Below are positions 50,775 to 60,794 of a DNA stretch of 64,000 nt, one piece after another. Under the pieces are notes generated by a model that was not told the DNA's origin, did no database searches, and saw nothing but the letters and a program-made list of their open reading frames with translations. Every line of letters starts with the position of its first letter. The stretch's first letter is position 1. Location of the stretch: assembly GCF_013401515.1 (NCBI RefSeq), contig NZ_CP058529.1, forward strand, positions 930,001-994,000, written 5' to 3'. This DNA is from Halorarum halophilum. Lineage in GTDB: Archaea; Halobacteriota; Halobacteria; Halobacteriales; Haloferacaceae. The translations under genes and the position numbers were made by a program.

Positions 50775-51704
50775 CTATCGTTCGGCCAGGAACGCCCCGA
50801 CCTCCGCCGCCGTCGCCAATCCCCCGCGCGCCCCCGCCGCGGTGCAGTTGAGCGCGGCGGCCGCGGCGGCGAAGCGGCCCGCGGACTCCGCGTCCCGGTC
50901 GCCGAGCATCCAGGCGTCGAGGAGGCCAGCGACGAACGCGTCCCCCGCGCCCGTCTCGTCGACGACGTCGACGTCGAACGCGGGCACGTCGGCGTCGGAG
51001 GCCGGGCCGAGGAGTGTCGCCCCGGCTTCCCCGCGCGTGGACGCGACTCGAGCAGCGCCGCGCTCCCTGAGTTCGACGGCCGCCTCGCGACCCGAACAGC
51101 CGAGGTACGCATCGGCGGCGACCTCGCCGACGACGAACAGCGACGCCGCGTCGACCCACTCGTCCACCGACGCGGGGCGTGCGCCGCGCCCCTCGAGTTC
51201 GGCCAGCCGTCCGGAGAGGTCGAAGGTGACGGGCGGGAACCCGTCCTCCCGCGCTCGTTCGAGGAGCGCTCGCTGGACCCGGTCGGGGGCGTACGCCGTG
51301 ACGAACACCGCGTCGGCGCCCGCCAGGTAGTCGAGATCCGCCGCCGAGAGCCGGAGCCGTTTGGTGCTGTCCCCGGCGGTGGCGATGCTCCGTCTCCCAC
51401 CGCCGTCCCGGAGTATCACGCAATGTGTACTCGTTCCCGGTTTTCGCACGACGTGAGAAATATCCAGAGGACTGTCGCGGAGCTCTTCGAGCACCAGTTC
51501 GCCAACGTCGTCCTCGCCGAGACGGGCTACCAGCCCCGCCTCGCGGCCGAGGCGCGCACAGCCGGTGGCGACGTTCGCGGCGACGCCGCCGAACGTCTCC
51601 TCGACCACGTGCGCGAATGCCCCGCCGTCGGGTTCGGGGTGGTTCGAGACGAGGTACTGCCGGTCGACCGTCGCGGCGCCGATCGTGACGATGTCGGGTG
51701 CCAC
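50775..51704 (-). CDS. PfkB-family carbohydrate/nucleoside kinase
   Basis: A 309-residue ribokinase-like enzyme. The start IVTIGAATVDRQYLVSNHPE with GGVAANVA is the family N-terminal motif; DVVDETGAGDAFVAG near 245-260 is signature 2 with the catalytic Asp and anion hole. Haloarchaeal PfkB proteins include 2-keto-3-deoxygluconate kinase, fructokinase and ribose-1-phosphate kinase; the sequence does not let me choose. ATG at 51702-51704. Confidence 0.88.
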   Translation of the reverse strand: MAPDIVTIGAATVDRQYLVSNHPEPDGGAFAHVVEETFGGVAANVATGCARLGREAGLVARLGEDDVGELVLEELRDSPLDISHVVRKPGTSTHCVILRDGGGRRSIATAGDSTKRLRLSAADLDYLAGADAVFVTAYAPDRVQRALLERAREDGFPPVTFDLSGRLAELEGRGARPASVDEWVDAASLFVVGEVAADAYLGCSGREAAVELRERGAARVASTRGEAGATLLGPASDADVPAFDVDVVDETGAGDAFVAGLLDAWMLGDRDAESAGRFAAAAAALNCTAAGARGGLATAAEVGAFLAER

Positions 51705-51773
51705 TTCGTTACCCCAGTGTCCGCGCGTTCGCGCGGGTCGTTCGTAGTCCCGTCGGTGGGTCCCGATGGCCGA

Positions 51774-52742
51774 TCATCGTTCCTCGACCAGCGGGAACTG
51801 AGCCAGCCTGGCGGCGGCCATGCCCGTCAACCCCCGCGCCGTGACCGAGTCAGTCGAGCGCTCGCGGTACGCCCGGACCGTCCCTGCGAAGTCAGTCACC
51901 GGGACGAACCGCACGTCGGTCCCCTCGGGTCCGGCCTCGACGAGGAGGTAGCCCTGCGGGAACGAACAGGTCGTCGGGACCATGAGTTCGCGTACCGATC
52001 CCTCGCGGGCGGCCGACGGCATGTGCAGGTGGCCGGTGAACAGGAGCGACACGTCGTGTTCGTTCAGCAGATCGATAAACGGCTCCGGGTTTCGGAGCTC
52101 CGGCGGGACGAACATGTCCGGTTCCGCCAGGTCCCGCTGCTCGCGTAGCTGCCCGTACATCGCAGGGAGGTTGTGGTGGGCGAGTACCACCGGCGTCCCT
52201 ACCTCCGGGAGCCTCTCGGCGAGCCAGGCGAGCTGGTCGTCGGTGACCAGCCCCTCGTGAGAGTCGTGGAGGAACGAGCGGCTTCCCGCCGTGTTCAGTC
52301 CCAGGAGGTCCAGGCTGCCGACGCGGACGTGGAACGGGAACCCCTGCCCGGGCGGCGCGTACCGGTCGGCGAACGCCGACACAGGCATCGTCTCGTGCTC
52401 GTCGCCGTCCTTCGGAACGTCGTGGTTCCCGGGGACGGCGTAGAAGGGGGCGTCCAGATCGGCGAGGAGTTCGTCGAACCGCCCGTAGTTCCACGGCTCG
52501 CCGTCCTTGGTGATGTCCCCGACGCACACCATCGCGTCCACGTTCCGACCGTTCGCGTCGGCGATGGCCTTCTCGACGCTCTCGACGGTGTGCTCGAACA
52601 GTTTGGAGGACCCCTCCGCCCGCGTCGAGAGGTGGGGGTCGGCGACGACGGCGAGGCGGGTTCGCTCCTCCGTTCGCGGGCGCCGTAGGCGAGCCATCAG
52701 CGACCCGCTCGTCGGCCCTCCGCGCTCGACGGGTGAAACCAT
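51774..52742 (-). CDS. Calcineurin-like metallophosphoesterase
   Basis: About 322 residues. The five metal-binding blocks are present: VVADPHLS, VGDITKDGE, PGNHD, AHHNLP and TGHLH. A start at ATG 52742 gives an extra N-terminal stretch, MVSPVERGGPTSGS; ATG 52697 (MARLRRPRTEERTRLAVVAD) is also plausible. It probably hydrolyses phosphodiesters such as cyclic or glycerophospho substrates. The dpp operon begins 200 bases further on, in the opposite orientation. Confidence 0.86.
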   Translation of the reverse strand: MVSPVERGGPTSGSLMARLRRPRTEERTRLAVVADPHLSTRAEGSSKLFEHTVESVEKAIADANGRNVDAMVCVGDITKDGEPWNYGRFDELLADLDAPFYAVPGNHDVPKDGDEHETMPVSAFADRYAPPGQGFPFHVRVGSLDLLGLNTAGSRSFLHDSHEGLVTDDQLAWLAERLPEVGTPVVLAHHNLPAMYGQLREQRDLAEPDMFVPPELRNPEPFIDLLNEHDVSLLFTGHLHMPSAAREGSVRELMVPTTCSFPQGYLLVEAGPEGTDVRFVPVTDFAGTVRAYRERSTDSVTARGLTGMAAARLAQFPLVEER

Positions 52743-52946
52743 GCACGCGCCTTCGAGCCGGGACAAAAAACACCGCCGATACCGCCGGAGTGCAGACCAT
52801 AACGTCGGAGAGGACGTTTGAGGAGTCCACTCGGAAATTGAAAATAAGTACACGAACATAGGGACCAGTTGGATAGATAGTTACCTGGAACCGCACGGAT
52901 ATGTAGATGAAAAGGTATTTGCGTGGTGACTGGTGGTATCCATCCG

Positions 52947-54851
52947 ATGTCTGACGATACCACTCGTCGACGCTTCCTCGCGGTGGCCGGAACCGGAGCG
53001 GCGGCTGCGCTCGCGGGCTGTGCCGGAAACGATCCGAGCCAGGAGGACACCCCCAACGGCGATTCGACCGACGGATCGACCGACTCCACGACGACCCCCT
53101 CGGACATGGGCCAGCCGGTGAAGGCGGGGGGCCCGGAGGGCACCCTCCGCATGGTCTCGAACGGACCGGTCCAGACGCTCGACCCTATCAACGCGAAGGG
53201 GTCGGGCGCTGGTTACCTGCAGTACGGCGAATCGCTGATGTCGTTCCCGAACGGCGACCTCCCGCCCGTCGGGCGACTCGCGGAGGATTATAGCGTCTCC
53301 GACGACGGGCTGACGTACACGTTCCAGCTGAAGCAAGGCGTCGAGTTCCACAACGGCGACGAACTGACCGCGGACGACGTCGTCTACTCCTGGGAGCGGA
53401 TGGCCCAGTCGAGCAACAGCCGGAACAAGGACGACATCATCGGCGGGACGTTTACCATCGCGCACGAGGGCGAGACGGGTGAGAGCCTCGACAACTACGA
53501 GCCGGGGTCGCTCGATATGGAGGCCGCGGGCGACTACGAGTTCACGTTCACCCTCGATTCCCCGTTCCACGGCGCCATCTCGCAGATCGCCGGCGGCGCG
53601 TTCGCGGTCATCCCCGAGAACTCGGTCGGCGACATCGAGGGGTACGACGGCGAGTACTCGTACAACGAGTTCTTCTCGACGTCCGGCGACGGGCCGATGT
53701 TCGTCTCCACCGGCCCGTTCGAGATCGACACCTGGACGAAGGGCGACCAGCTCACCCTCTCGGCGTTCGACGGCTACCACGGCGAGGGGCCCCAAATCGA
53801 CGCCATCACCTACACCGTCATCGGGTCGGAGGACACGCGGTTCAGCCGCTTCAAGAACGGGAACCTCGACGTGCTCGACTACGGCATCCCGACCTCCCGG
53901 TTCGACCCGAACCACTTCGTCATCGACGAGGAGACTGGCGGCCGTCGCAAGGGTCGCTACGAACTCGACAACGGCGACGTCGTCCACTACGGCGACGTGA
54001 CCGCGCTCGACACCCGCTACCTGGTGTTCAACTGCCAGAACGTCGAGCGCCCCGCCCGCCAGGCCATCGCCTACCTCGTCAACCAGGAACAGATCGCCAA
54101 CGACGTCTACAAGGGCCTCGCCAGGCCGGCCTACCACATCACGCCGCCGCCGGCGTTCATGGCCCGGGAGGGAGAGGAACCCACCGACGTGTACGACCGC
54201 CACGCGATGGAGGGCTTCCGCGCGGAGACGGAGTTCGGCGCGGACGGCTACCCGTACTCCCCGGGCGAGACCGACATCCAGAGCGCGACCGAGGTGATGG
54301 AGGAGGCCGGCTACTCCTCGGACGACCAGTACAGCATCGAGTTCACGGTGCTCTCCGGCGACACCGCCCGCGACCAGTTCGCCCAGCAGCTCCGCGACCA
54401 GGCCCAGGCCGCCCACCTCGACATCACCATCCAGAAGGCCGACTTCGGGACCATCATCTCGAAGGCCATCGACGGCACGATGGACATGTTCACCCTCAGC
54501 GATGGGATGGAGTGGCCCGAGTCGGACAACTTCCTTCGCTTCCTCCACGCCGAGAACCCCGGGACCGCGTTCACCCGCTGGGGGAAGGACGCCCACGCGA
54601 ACCCGGACTACGTCGACACCGCCAGCAGCGCCTGGAACGACTACTACGTGCCGAACACCGGGCCGGGCGACGAGGCACAACAGCAGCGGAACAAGGCGTA
54701 CTACGCCATCGAGGAGATGAACTGGGCCTCCGTCCAGGAGCTCCCGACGGTCCACGCGGTCTCCCAGCGCATCTGGTACGACGACGTGAACCTGCGGATG
54801 TACGGCACGATGGAGAACCAGACGTTCCAGCGCGCCGAACTGGACCGGTAA
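52947..54851 (+). CDS. dppA: Peptide/nickel-type ABC transporter substrate-binding lipoprotein
   Basis: A 634-residue SBP_bac_5 family protein. A Tat-type signal RRRFLAVAGTGAAAALAGC ends at C25, which is lipidated. After an acidic linker the chain has the family motifs LDPINAKG, VGRLAEDYSVSDDGLTYTFQ and KQGVEFHNGDELTADDVVY. It captures oligopeptides or similar solutes outside the cell for the permeases that follow. ATG 52947. First gene of a five-gene operon (52947-59916). Confidence 0.93.
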   Translation: MSDDTTRRRFLAVAGTGAAAALAGCAGNDPSQEDTPNGDSTDGSTDSTTTPSDMGQPVKAGGPEGTLRMVSNGPVQTLDPINAKGSGAGYLQYGESLMSFPNGDLPPVGRLAEDYSVSDDGLTYTFQLKQGVEFHNGDELTADDVVYSWERMAQSSNSRNKDDIIGGTFTIAHEGETGESLDNYEPGSLDMEAAGDYEFTFTLDSPFHGAISQIAGGAFAVIPENSVGDIEGYDGEYSYNEFFSTSGDGPMFVSTGPFEIDTWTKGDQLTLSAFDGYHGEGPQIDAITYTVIGSEDTRFSRFKNGNLDVLDYGIPTSRFDPNHFVIDEETGGRRKGRYELDNGDVVHYGDVTALDTRYLVFNCQNVERPARQAIAYLVNQEQIANDVYKGLARPAYHITPPPAFMAREGEEPTDVYDRHAMEGFRAETEFGADGYPYSPGETDIQSATEVMEEAGYSSDDQYSIEFTVLSGDTARDQFAQQLRDQAQAAHLDITIQKADFGTIISKAIDGTMDMFTLSDGMEWPESDNFLRFLHAENPGTAFTRWGKDAHANPDYVDTASSAWNDYYVPNTGPGDEAQQQRNKAYYAIEEMNWASVQELPTVHAVSQRIWYDDVNLRMYGTMENQTFQRAELDR

Positions 54852-54943
54852 CCCGACAGTCCACGGATAGTTCGATTCGGTAGTGTTTATCGCTCCGATT
54901 CGCAAGCGACCGACACCCTCGGCACCCCACGACCACACCACAC

Positions 54944-56005
54944 ATGAGTCGATGGAGATACCTGGCGAAACGACTGCTACTGTCCATCCCGGTCCTCTGG
55001 CTCGGGACCAGCATGACCTGGTTCATCGTCTTCCAGGGCCCGGTCGACCCAGCGGCCAACGTCCTCGGGAGCGCGAACCCGCAGAACCAGGAACTGTACC
55101 AGGACGCGCGCGAGCAGCTCGGCCTGGACAGACCGCCCCTGGAACACTACGTGGACTGGATGACCAACCTGTTCACGCTGGACCTCGGTCGCACCTGGCT
55201 GCTGTACCCCGGCTCGAACGTCAACGCCCTCATCGCGGACTTCCTCCCGCGGACGCTGTGGCTCGGGTTCTGGTCGGTGCTCATCGCGGTGTTCGTCGGC
55301 GTCCCGCTGGGGTTCTACGCGGGCCTGAACTCCAACACCGCCGCCGACTACGTCACCTCGCTCTCGGGCATCGTCTGGCGGGCCATGCCGAACTTCTGGC
55401 TCGCGGTCATGCTGCTCTCGCTCCTGGTCAGCTCCGAACAGTGGACCGAACTGCTGTTCGGCACGCCGCTCAACTGGGACGCCCTCGGCGTCGAGATCGA
55501 CGCCGTCACCGGCAACCCCAGGCTCGGCTACATGCACGGTGACCCCCTCGCGCTCGTCACCGAGCCGCGCAACACCCTGGCGGCGATCAAGAAGATCCTC
55601 CCCGCGGCGATCGTCCTCGGCTCCGCGTCGATGGGCAACGAGATGCGCATCGGCCGGACCGCCGTGCTCGAGACCCGTCGCGAGAAGTACATCGACCTCG
55701 CGAAGGCGAAGGGAGTCTCCCGACGTGCACTCGTCTGGAAGCACGTCCTCCGGAACGCACTGGTGCCACTCGTCCCAATCATCACCAGCGAGGCGTTCCT
55801 GCTCATCGGCGGCTCCGTGCTCGTCGAGGCGGTCTTCGGCATCCAGGGGATCGGCTGGCTGTTCTTCAAGGCGGCCATCCAGGGGGACCTCCCGCTGGTC
55901 GGGACGCTCATGTTCGTCTTCATCGTCATGATGCTCACCATCAACATCGCACAGGACCTGCTGTACACGCTCATCGACCCCCGCGTCGGCTACGAGGAGG
56001 CCTGA
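54944..56005 (+). CDS. dppB: ABC transporter permease, DppB type
   Basis: A 353-residue inner-membrane permease. N-terminal helix LLLSIPVLWLGTSMTWFIVF, then a long external segment, then the core of helices with the EAA-type loop RREKYIDLAKAKGVSRRALV (239-258 region) that couples to the ATPase. FGIQGIGWLFFKAAIQGDLPL is a conserved C-terminal segment. It lies 92 bases after the binding protein, a gap with AT-rich GTGTTTATCG near 54881 that could hold an internal promoter. Confidence 0.92.
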   Translation: MSRWRYLAKRLLLSIPVLWLGTSMTWFIVFQGPVDPAANVLGSANPQNQELYQDAREQLGLDRPPLEHYVDWMTNLFTLDLGRTWLLYPGSNVNALIADFLPRTLWLGFWSVLIAVFVGVPLGFYAGLNSNTAADYVTSLSGIVWRAMPNFWLAVMLLSLLVSSEQWTELLFGTPLNWDALGVEIDAVTGNPRLGYMHGDPLALVTEPRNTLAAIKKILPAAIVLGSASMGNEMRIGRTAVLETRREKYIDLAKAKGVSRRALVWKHVLRNALVPLVPIITSEAFLLIGGSVLVEAVFGIQGIGWLFFKAAIQGDLPLVGTLMFVFIVMMLTINIAQDLLYTLIDPRVGYEEA

Positions 56006-56006
56006 G

Positions 56007-57446
56007 ATGTCGGTACCGACCGACACCGGGACGACGCTCCGTGACCGGGTTCGGGACGACCCCCGACCGGCGCTCGTCTGGATCGCGGGCGCGGCGTTCC
56101 TGCTCGCGCTCGAGGCCGGGGCGGCGTTCCACTTCGCCGCGACGCTGCTCGCCGACGCGGTCGCCGCGCTCCCCGTCACCGCGGGCCCCGGGTTCGCGGG
56201 CACGCTCTCGGAACACGCCGCGGGGATCCCGACCCTGCTCTCGCGGGACGTCGTCCCCAACGGCGGCTACTGGAACGGCAGCGGGTACGTGGGCACCTTC
56301 CTGGGCCTCTCGCCCGTGATGTCGTGGCTCCTCCGGGTGGCCCTCGTCTACCTCTACTCGTTCGCGCTGCTCGGCTGGGCGTGGGTCGGGTACGTCTGGT
56401 TCCGGCGCCACTACCGCGTCGCCGACTGGACGCCCCGTGACGACGTCGTGAACCGCCTGCGCGGCCACAAGTGGGGCATCTTCGGGCTCGTCGTCGTGTT
56501 CATGTTCGTCGTGCTGGCCGCGTTCGCGCCGGCGCTCGGCCCGTCGACGGTCCAGCAGAACCTCCAGAACCCCTACGACCACACGATCCAGTACTGGAAC
56601 GCCGAGACGGACAGCGTCGAGGAGGTGAACGTCGGCGTCGCGAACAGCAACGCCCGGTCGGTCGGGACCGACAACAACGTCGGGGTTTGGAGCTACGACG
56701 ACTACGGCCGCTTCCACCCGTTCGGAACGCTCCCGTCGGGGAAGGACCTCTTCACGTTCCTCGCGGCCGGCGCCCGGATCTCGCTCGTCATCGGGGTGCT
56801 CTCGGTCGGCCTCAGCGCGCTGTTCGCGACGACGTTCGCGCTGCTGTCGGCCTACTACAAGGACAAGGTCGACCTCTCGCTCGTGCTCGTCTCGGACTCG
56901 GTCAGCGCGCTCCCGCAACTGCTGTTGCTCATCATGCTCACGGTCGTCCTCGCGGACACGTGGATCGGCAACCTGTACAGCGGCGCGTTCGTCCTCGCGC
57001 TCATCTTCGCCGGGACGACCTGGCCGTACATGTGGCGCTCCCTCCGCGGGCCCGCGTTGCAGGTGTCGGAGGCGGAGTGGGTCGACGCCGCGAAGTCGTT
57101 CGGCCAGACCCCGGGACGGATCATGCGAAAGCACATGTTCCCGTACATCGTCGGCTACCTGCTCATCTACGGCTCGATGACGCTCGGCGGCGCCATCATC
57201 TCCATAGCCGGCCTCTCGTTTCTCGGACTCGGCGTCAACCCGCCGACGCCGGAGTGGGGACGGGCGGTCAACGCCGGGCAGGCGTACGTCGGCGGGCCGT
57301 CCTGGCACATCTCGCTCATCCCAGGCGTGCTCATCACGCTGGTCGTCACCGGCTTCAACGCCCTCGGCGACGGCATCCGGGACGCCATCGACCCCGAGTC
57401 GGACAGCGCGACAGACGGGGCTGCCGGTCGCGGGGGTGGTGCGTAG
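56007..57446 (+). CDS. dppC: ABC transporter permease, DppC type with extended N-terminus
   Basis: A 479-residue permease, about 180 residues longer than bacterial DppC. Residues 1-150 contain two to three extra hydrophobic segments (LVWIAGAAFLLALEAGAAF; VMSWLLRVALVYLYSFALLG) not seen in the standard family. The core begins near 150 (HKWGIFGLVVVFMFVVLAAF) and includes the coupling loop SEAEWVDAAKSFGQTPGRIM. It is one base past the DppB stop, so the two are coupled. Whether the extra helices serve gating or anchoring is unknown. Confidence 0.9.
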   Translation: MSVPTDTGTTLRDRVRDDPRPALVWIAGAAFLLALEAGAAFHFAATLLADAVAALPVTAGPGFAGTLSEHAAGIPTLLSRDVVPNGGYWNGSGYVGTFLGLSPVMSWLLRVALVYLYSFALLGWAWVGYVWFRRHYRVADWTPRDDVVNRLRGHKWGIFGLVVVFMFVVLAAFAPALGPSTVQQNLQNPYDHTIQYWNAETDSVEEVNVGVANSNARSVGTDNNVGVWSYDDYGRFHPFGTLPSGKDLFTFLAAGARISLVIGVLSVGLSALFATTFALLSAYYKDKVDLSLVLVSDSVSALPQLLLLIMLTVVLADTWIGNLYSGAFVLALIFAGTTWPYMWRSLRGPALQVSEAEWVDAAKSFGQTPGRIMRKHMFPYIVGYLLIYGSMTLGGAIISIAGLSFLGLGVNPPTPEWGRAVNAGQAYVGGPSWHISLIPGVLITLVVTGFNALGDGIRDAIDPESDSATDGAAGRGGGA

Positions 57447-58543
57447 TGCGTTCCCGAGGCGACACGGGTGACGCCGCCGGGTCGGCGTCCCGAAGTGACG
57501 AGGGGGAGGCCGCCACGACGGCGATCGATCGGACCGGCGAGGACCCACTTCTCGCTGTCGAGGACCTACAAACGGTGTTCCACACCGACAAGGAGACGAT
57601 CCGTGCCGTCGACGGCGTCAGCTTCGACGTCCACCCCGGCGAGACCGTGGGTATCGTCGGCGAGTCCGGCTCCGGCAAGTCGGTCACGGCCCGCTCCATC
57701 CTCGGGCTCATCGAGGAACCGGGCGTCGTCGAGGCCGGCTCGATCCGCTTCCGCGGCGACGAACTCACCGGCGGCAACTGGGACGCCCACCGCGGCGACC
57801 TCGCCATCGTGTTCCAGGACCCCATCAACTCGATGAACCCGGTGTACACCGTCGGGAACCAGATCCGCGAGGCGCTGCGCATCCACCAGGACCTCCGCGG
57901 AACCGCGGCACGCGAGGAGGCCGTCCGCCTGCTGGAGGCGGTCGGGATCCCCGACGCGCCGCGGCGCGTCGACGAGTACCCCCACCAGTTCTCCGGCGGG
58001 ATGCGCCAGCGCGCCGTCATCGCGATGGCGCTCGCCTGCGACCCCGATCTCCTGGTGTGCGACGAGCCGACCACGGCGCTCGACGTCACCATCCAGGCGC
58101 AGATCCTCGACCTGCTGGAGGAACTCCAGGCCGAGGAGGACCTCGCGATCCTCTTCATCACCCACGACATGGGCGTCATCGAGGAGACGACCGACCGCGT
58201 CAACGTGATGTACGCCGGCGAGATCGTCGAGACCGCGCCGATCGACCGGCTGTTCGAGTCGCCGAAACACCCGTACACCCGTGGGCTGCTCGCGTCCATC
58301 CCCGGCCGGACCGCGCGGGACGAGAGGCTCCCGACCATCGAGGGCGAGGTCCCGACGCCGACCGAGGAGGCGACCGCGTGCCGGTTCGCCGACCGCTGTG
58401 CCGAGTCGTTCGACGCCTGCGAACGCGTCCACCCCGGACACGTGACGGTGGGACCGGACCACTCGGCGGCCTGCCTGCTCCACGAGCAGGAGTACGAGCC
58501 GGAACTCGGGGACGACGGTGACGGACCTGGGGGTGCCAGATGA
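57446..58543 (+). CDS. dppD: ABC transporter ATP-binding protein, DppD type
   Basis: A 365-residue ABC ATPase. Walker A GESGSGKS at 72-79, signature FSGGMRQR, Walker B LLVCDEPTTALD, H-loop ITHD, and a C-terminal oligo_HPY segment with the usual CRFADRCAESFDAC cysteines, proposed to bind iron-sulfur or structural metal. GTG start at 57446 overlaps the DppC stop by one base (TAGTG). It energises uptake with DppF. Confidence 0.93.
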   Translation: MRSRGDTGDAAGSASRSDEGEAATTAIDRTGEDPLLAVEDLQTVFHTDKETIRAVDGVSFDVHPGETVGIVGESGSGKSVTARSILGLIEEPGVVEAGSIRFRGDELTGGNWDAHRGDLAIVFQDPINSMNPVYTVGNQIREALRIHQDLRGTAAREEAVRLLEAVGIPDAPRRVDEYPHQFSGGMRQRAVIAMALACDPDLLVCDEPTTALDVTIQAQILDLLEELQAEEDLAILFITHDMGVIEETTDRVNVMYAGEIVETAPIDRLFESPKHPYTRGLLASIPGRTARDERLPTIEGEVPTPTEEATACRFADRCAESFDACERVHPGHVTVGPDHSAACLLHEQEYEPELGDDGDGPGGAR

Positions 58544-59916
58544 GCCGCTCCGACGAACCCGGGACGAACGAGGAGCCGGGCCGGAGCGGGGCGAACCCGG
58601 CATCGACGGACGACGTGGAGACGGTGGTGGAGGTCCGCGACCTGAAGAAGCACTACGAGGACGAGGGCTTCCTCACGGGCGACCCCGTGCGGGCCGTCGA
58701 CGGCGTCTCCTTCGACGTGTACGAGGGCGAGACGCTCGGGCTCGTCGGCGAGTCCGGCTGCGGGAAGACCACGCTCGGGCGGACCATCCTCGGGCTGGAG
58801 AGCGTGACCGCGGGCTCGGTCAGCGCGGACGGCCGGGACGTCGCGAGCCTCTCCGGGACCGAGCTCCGCGAGTGGCAGCGGGACGCCCAGATGGTGTTCC
58901 AGGACCCCGACTCCAGCCTCAACGACCGGATGACCGTCGGGGAGATCATCCGCGAACCGCTCGACGCTCACGACTGGAGGGGGCGACCCGAGCGCCGCGA
59001 GCGCGTGTTCGATCTCATCGAGCGGGTCGGCCTCAACGAGGAGCACTACTACCGGTACCCCCACCAGTTCTCGGGGGGACAGCGCCAGCGCGTCGGCATC
59101 GCCCGCGCGCTCGCGCTCGAACCGGAGTTCATCGTCCTCGACGAGCCGGTGTCCGCACTGGATGTGAGCGTACAGGCGCGCATCATCAACCTCCTCGAGG
59201 AACTCCAGGAGGAACTGGGGCTGACGTACCTGTTCATCGCTCACGACCTCTCCGTCGTCCGGCACATCGCCGACCGGGTCGCCGTGATGTACCTGGGGAA
59301 CGTCGTCGAACTCGGCAGGACGGAGGAGGTGTACGCCGACCCCGCCCACCCGTACACGATCTCGTTGCTCTCGGCCATCCCCGGGAGCATCGCCGAAACC
59401 GACCGCGAGCGGGTCGTCCTCCGAGGGGCCCCGCCGTCGCCACGCGACCCGCCGCGGGGCTGTCCGTTCGTCACTCGCTGTCCGGCGAAGGTTCGACCCG
59501 ACGAGTTCGCGGACCTGCCGGAGGGGACCTGGAACGCGCTCGACGCGCTCCACTCCGTCCTCCGCGAGCGGTCGGGGAGCGGGACCGGCCTGACGGAACG
59601 GTTGAAACGGAGCCTCGGCCTCTCGGTCGGCGACGGTGACATCGACGAGATCGTCGACGACCTGTTCGCGGGCGTGACGCTGACCGACGACGCCGACGCG
59701 GCGGTCGAGGACGCCCTCGAGTTCGCCCGTGAGGGCGAGGACGCCGAGGCCGTGGCCGCGCTCCGCGACACGTTCGGCTCGGTCTGCAACAGGGAGCATC
59801 CCCACCCGCACGTCGTCGACGACTCCGGACGAACCAGCAGGTGTGTTCGCCACGAGGAGGGGTACGACAGCCCCGCGGAGGTCGTCGACCGGAGGCTCTC
59901 GCGCCCCCGTGATTGA
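58540..59916 (+). CDS. dppF: ABC transporter ATP-binding protein, DppF type with C-terminal insertion
   Basis: A 458-residue ABC ATPase. Walker A GESGCGKT (70-77), signature FSGGQRQR (177-184), Walker B VLDEPVSALD. In the C-terminal oligo_HPY region C308 and C314 are followed by about 100 residues (317-415) not found in typical DppF, before C416 and C435. The insertion is acidic and helical (DIDEIVDDLFAGVTLTDDAD). Start ATG overlaps the DppD stop as ATGA. Last gene of the operon. Confidence 0.91.
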   Translation: MSRSDEPGTNEEPGRSGANPASTDDVETVVEVRDLKKHYEDEGFLTGDPVRAVDGVSFDVYEGETLGLVGESGCGKTTLGRTILGLESVTAGSVSADGRDVASLSGTELREWQRDAQMVFQDPDSSLNDRMTVGEIIREPLDAHDWRGRPERRERVFDLIERVGLNEEHYYRYPHQFSGGQRQRVGIARALALEPEFIVLDEPVSALDVSVQARIINLLEELQEELGLTYLFIAHDLSVVRHIADRVAVMYLGNVVELGRTEEVYADPAHPYTISLLSAIPGSIAETDRERVVLRGAPPSPRDPPRGCPFVTRCPAKVRPDEFADLPEGTWNALDALHSVLRERSGSGTGLTERLKRSLGLSVGDGDIDEIVDDLFAGVTLTDDADAAVEDALEFAREGEDAEAVAALRDTFGSVCNREHPHPHVVDDSGRTSRCVRHEEGYDSPAEVVDRRLSRPRD

Positions 59917-59934
59917 GGGGCTGACCCCTATTTT
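59917..59934 (+). terminator. Hairpin terminator of the dpp operon
   Basis: Directly after the dppF stop, GGGG CTGA CCCC forms a 4-bp stem, followed by TATTTT. This is the usual layout of a factor-independent archaeal terminator, though with a short stem. Confidence 0.5.
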
Positions 59935-60794
59935 GGTCTAAGATCGCCGTACACCAGTGCGAAACGGAGTACCGCTGAGGCCGAGTCTCGTGTTCGTTTC
60001 CGAGACCGCACCTCGGGGTTCCCTGGATCGTAGAGACGTCCGCGAGTCGGGTGAGACGTCGTTCCAATCCGGCGCTGACCTCCCCGTCCCACCCCCACCC
60101 AGACTGGTACACGACCAAGTCGCTAGCCGCGACCCAGTCCGCTTTCGGTGTGTTGGACGACCTTTCGCCGTTCGGTGGGGGACGTGAATCCAAGGGTGTA
60201 TCCTCACCCACACAGGGGGGTCCAGACCGGCAAACTGTCCGCCAGCCTGCGTATAGCGACATGTAGTTCATAAGATGGCCTTAGGACGGTAGAAATTATT
60301 CTATTCCGAGTTAATATTGGTAGTGGTATGCAGTTGAGCGATTATTGGCCAGGGAGGGGTATCGAGAACCTCCATCAACAGGACCACTCCACCGCCTATC
60401 GGATCGAGAAACGAGGATCCTCACAACGACCCCTCGTGAGCACCGAGCCACAGACGACCCCCTGACCGAGGAGTGGATTGGGAAGCTCCAGCGCGACGAA
60501 GATCGGCGGAGATTCGACGAAGACATCTCAGTCTCGTCCAGCCAACCACGCGATCACCAGGTTGCGTGACGTTTGCTCTGGCGTAGTCCCAGTCCCGGCT
60601 GAACGAAGGCACTGATAGACAGACAGGAAGTGGTGGAAGGTCAGAATAGAATGAAGACATAGTATTGAGGAAGTAGAATAGTTAAGACAGAATTTAGAGC
60701 CTCAATTGGGAGAAATCATAACCCCATACACAGTCTTAGTAAGTTAGGACAGGAAACAGGGGAATTGATATGGGATGGACGTCACGACGAGTCC
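59935..60794. other. AT-rich gene-poor stretch left of the integrase
   Basis: About 860 bases, much lower in GC than the rest, especially 60270-60330 and 60640-60770. I find no gene I would accept; a 74-codon frame at 60345-60569 has a plausible acidic C-terminus (TEEWIGKLQRDEDRRRFDED) but no start context or recognisable motif. The last 120 bases probably contain the promoter of the DUF5805-type gene. The stretch is the left arm of the integrase island. Confidence 0.55.

Noticed and set aside
60345-60569. 74-codon frame in the AT-rich region left of the integrase
   Set aside because: No start signal or recognisable motif; composition is mixed and it overlaps frames on the other strand. Kept only as part of the gap description.
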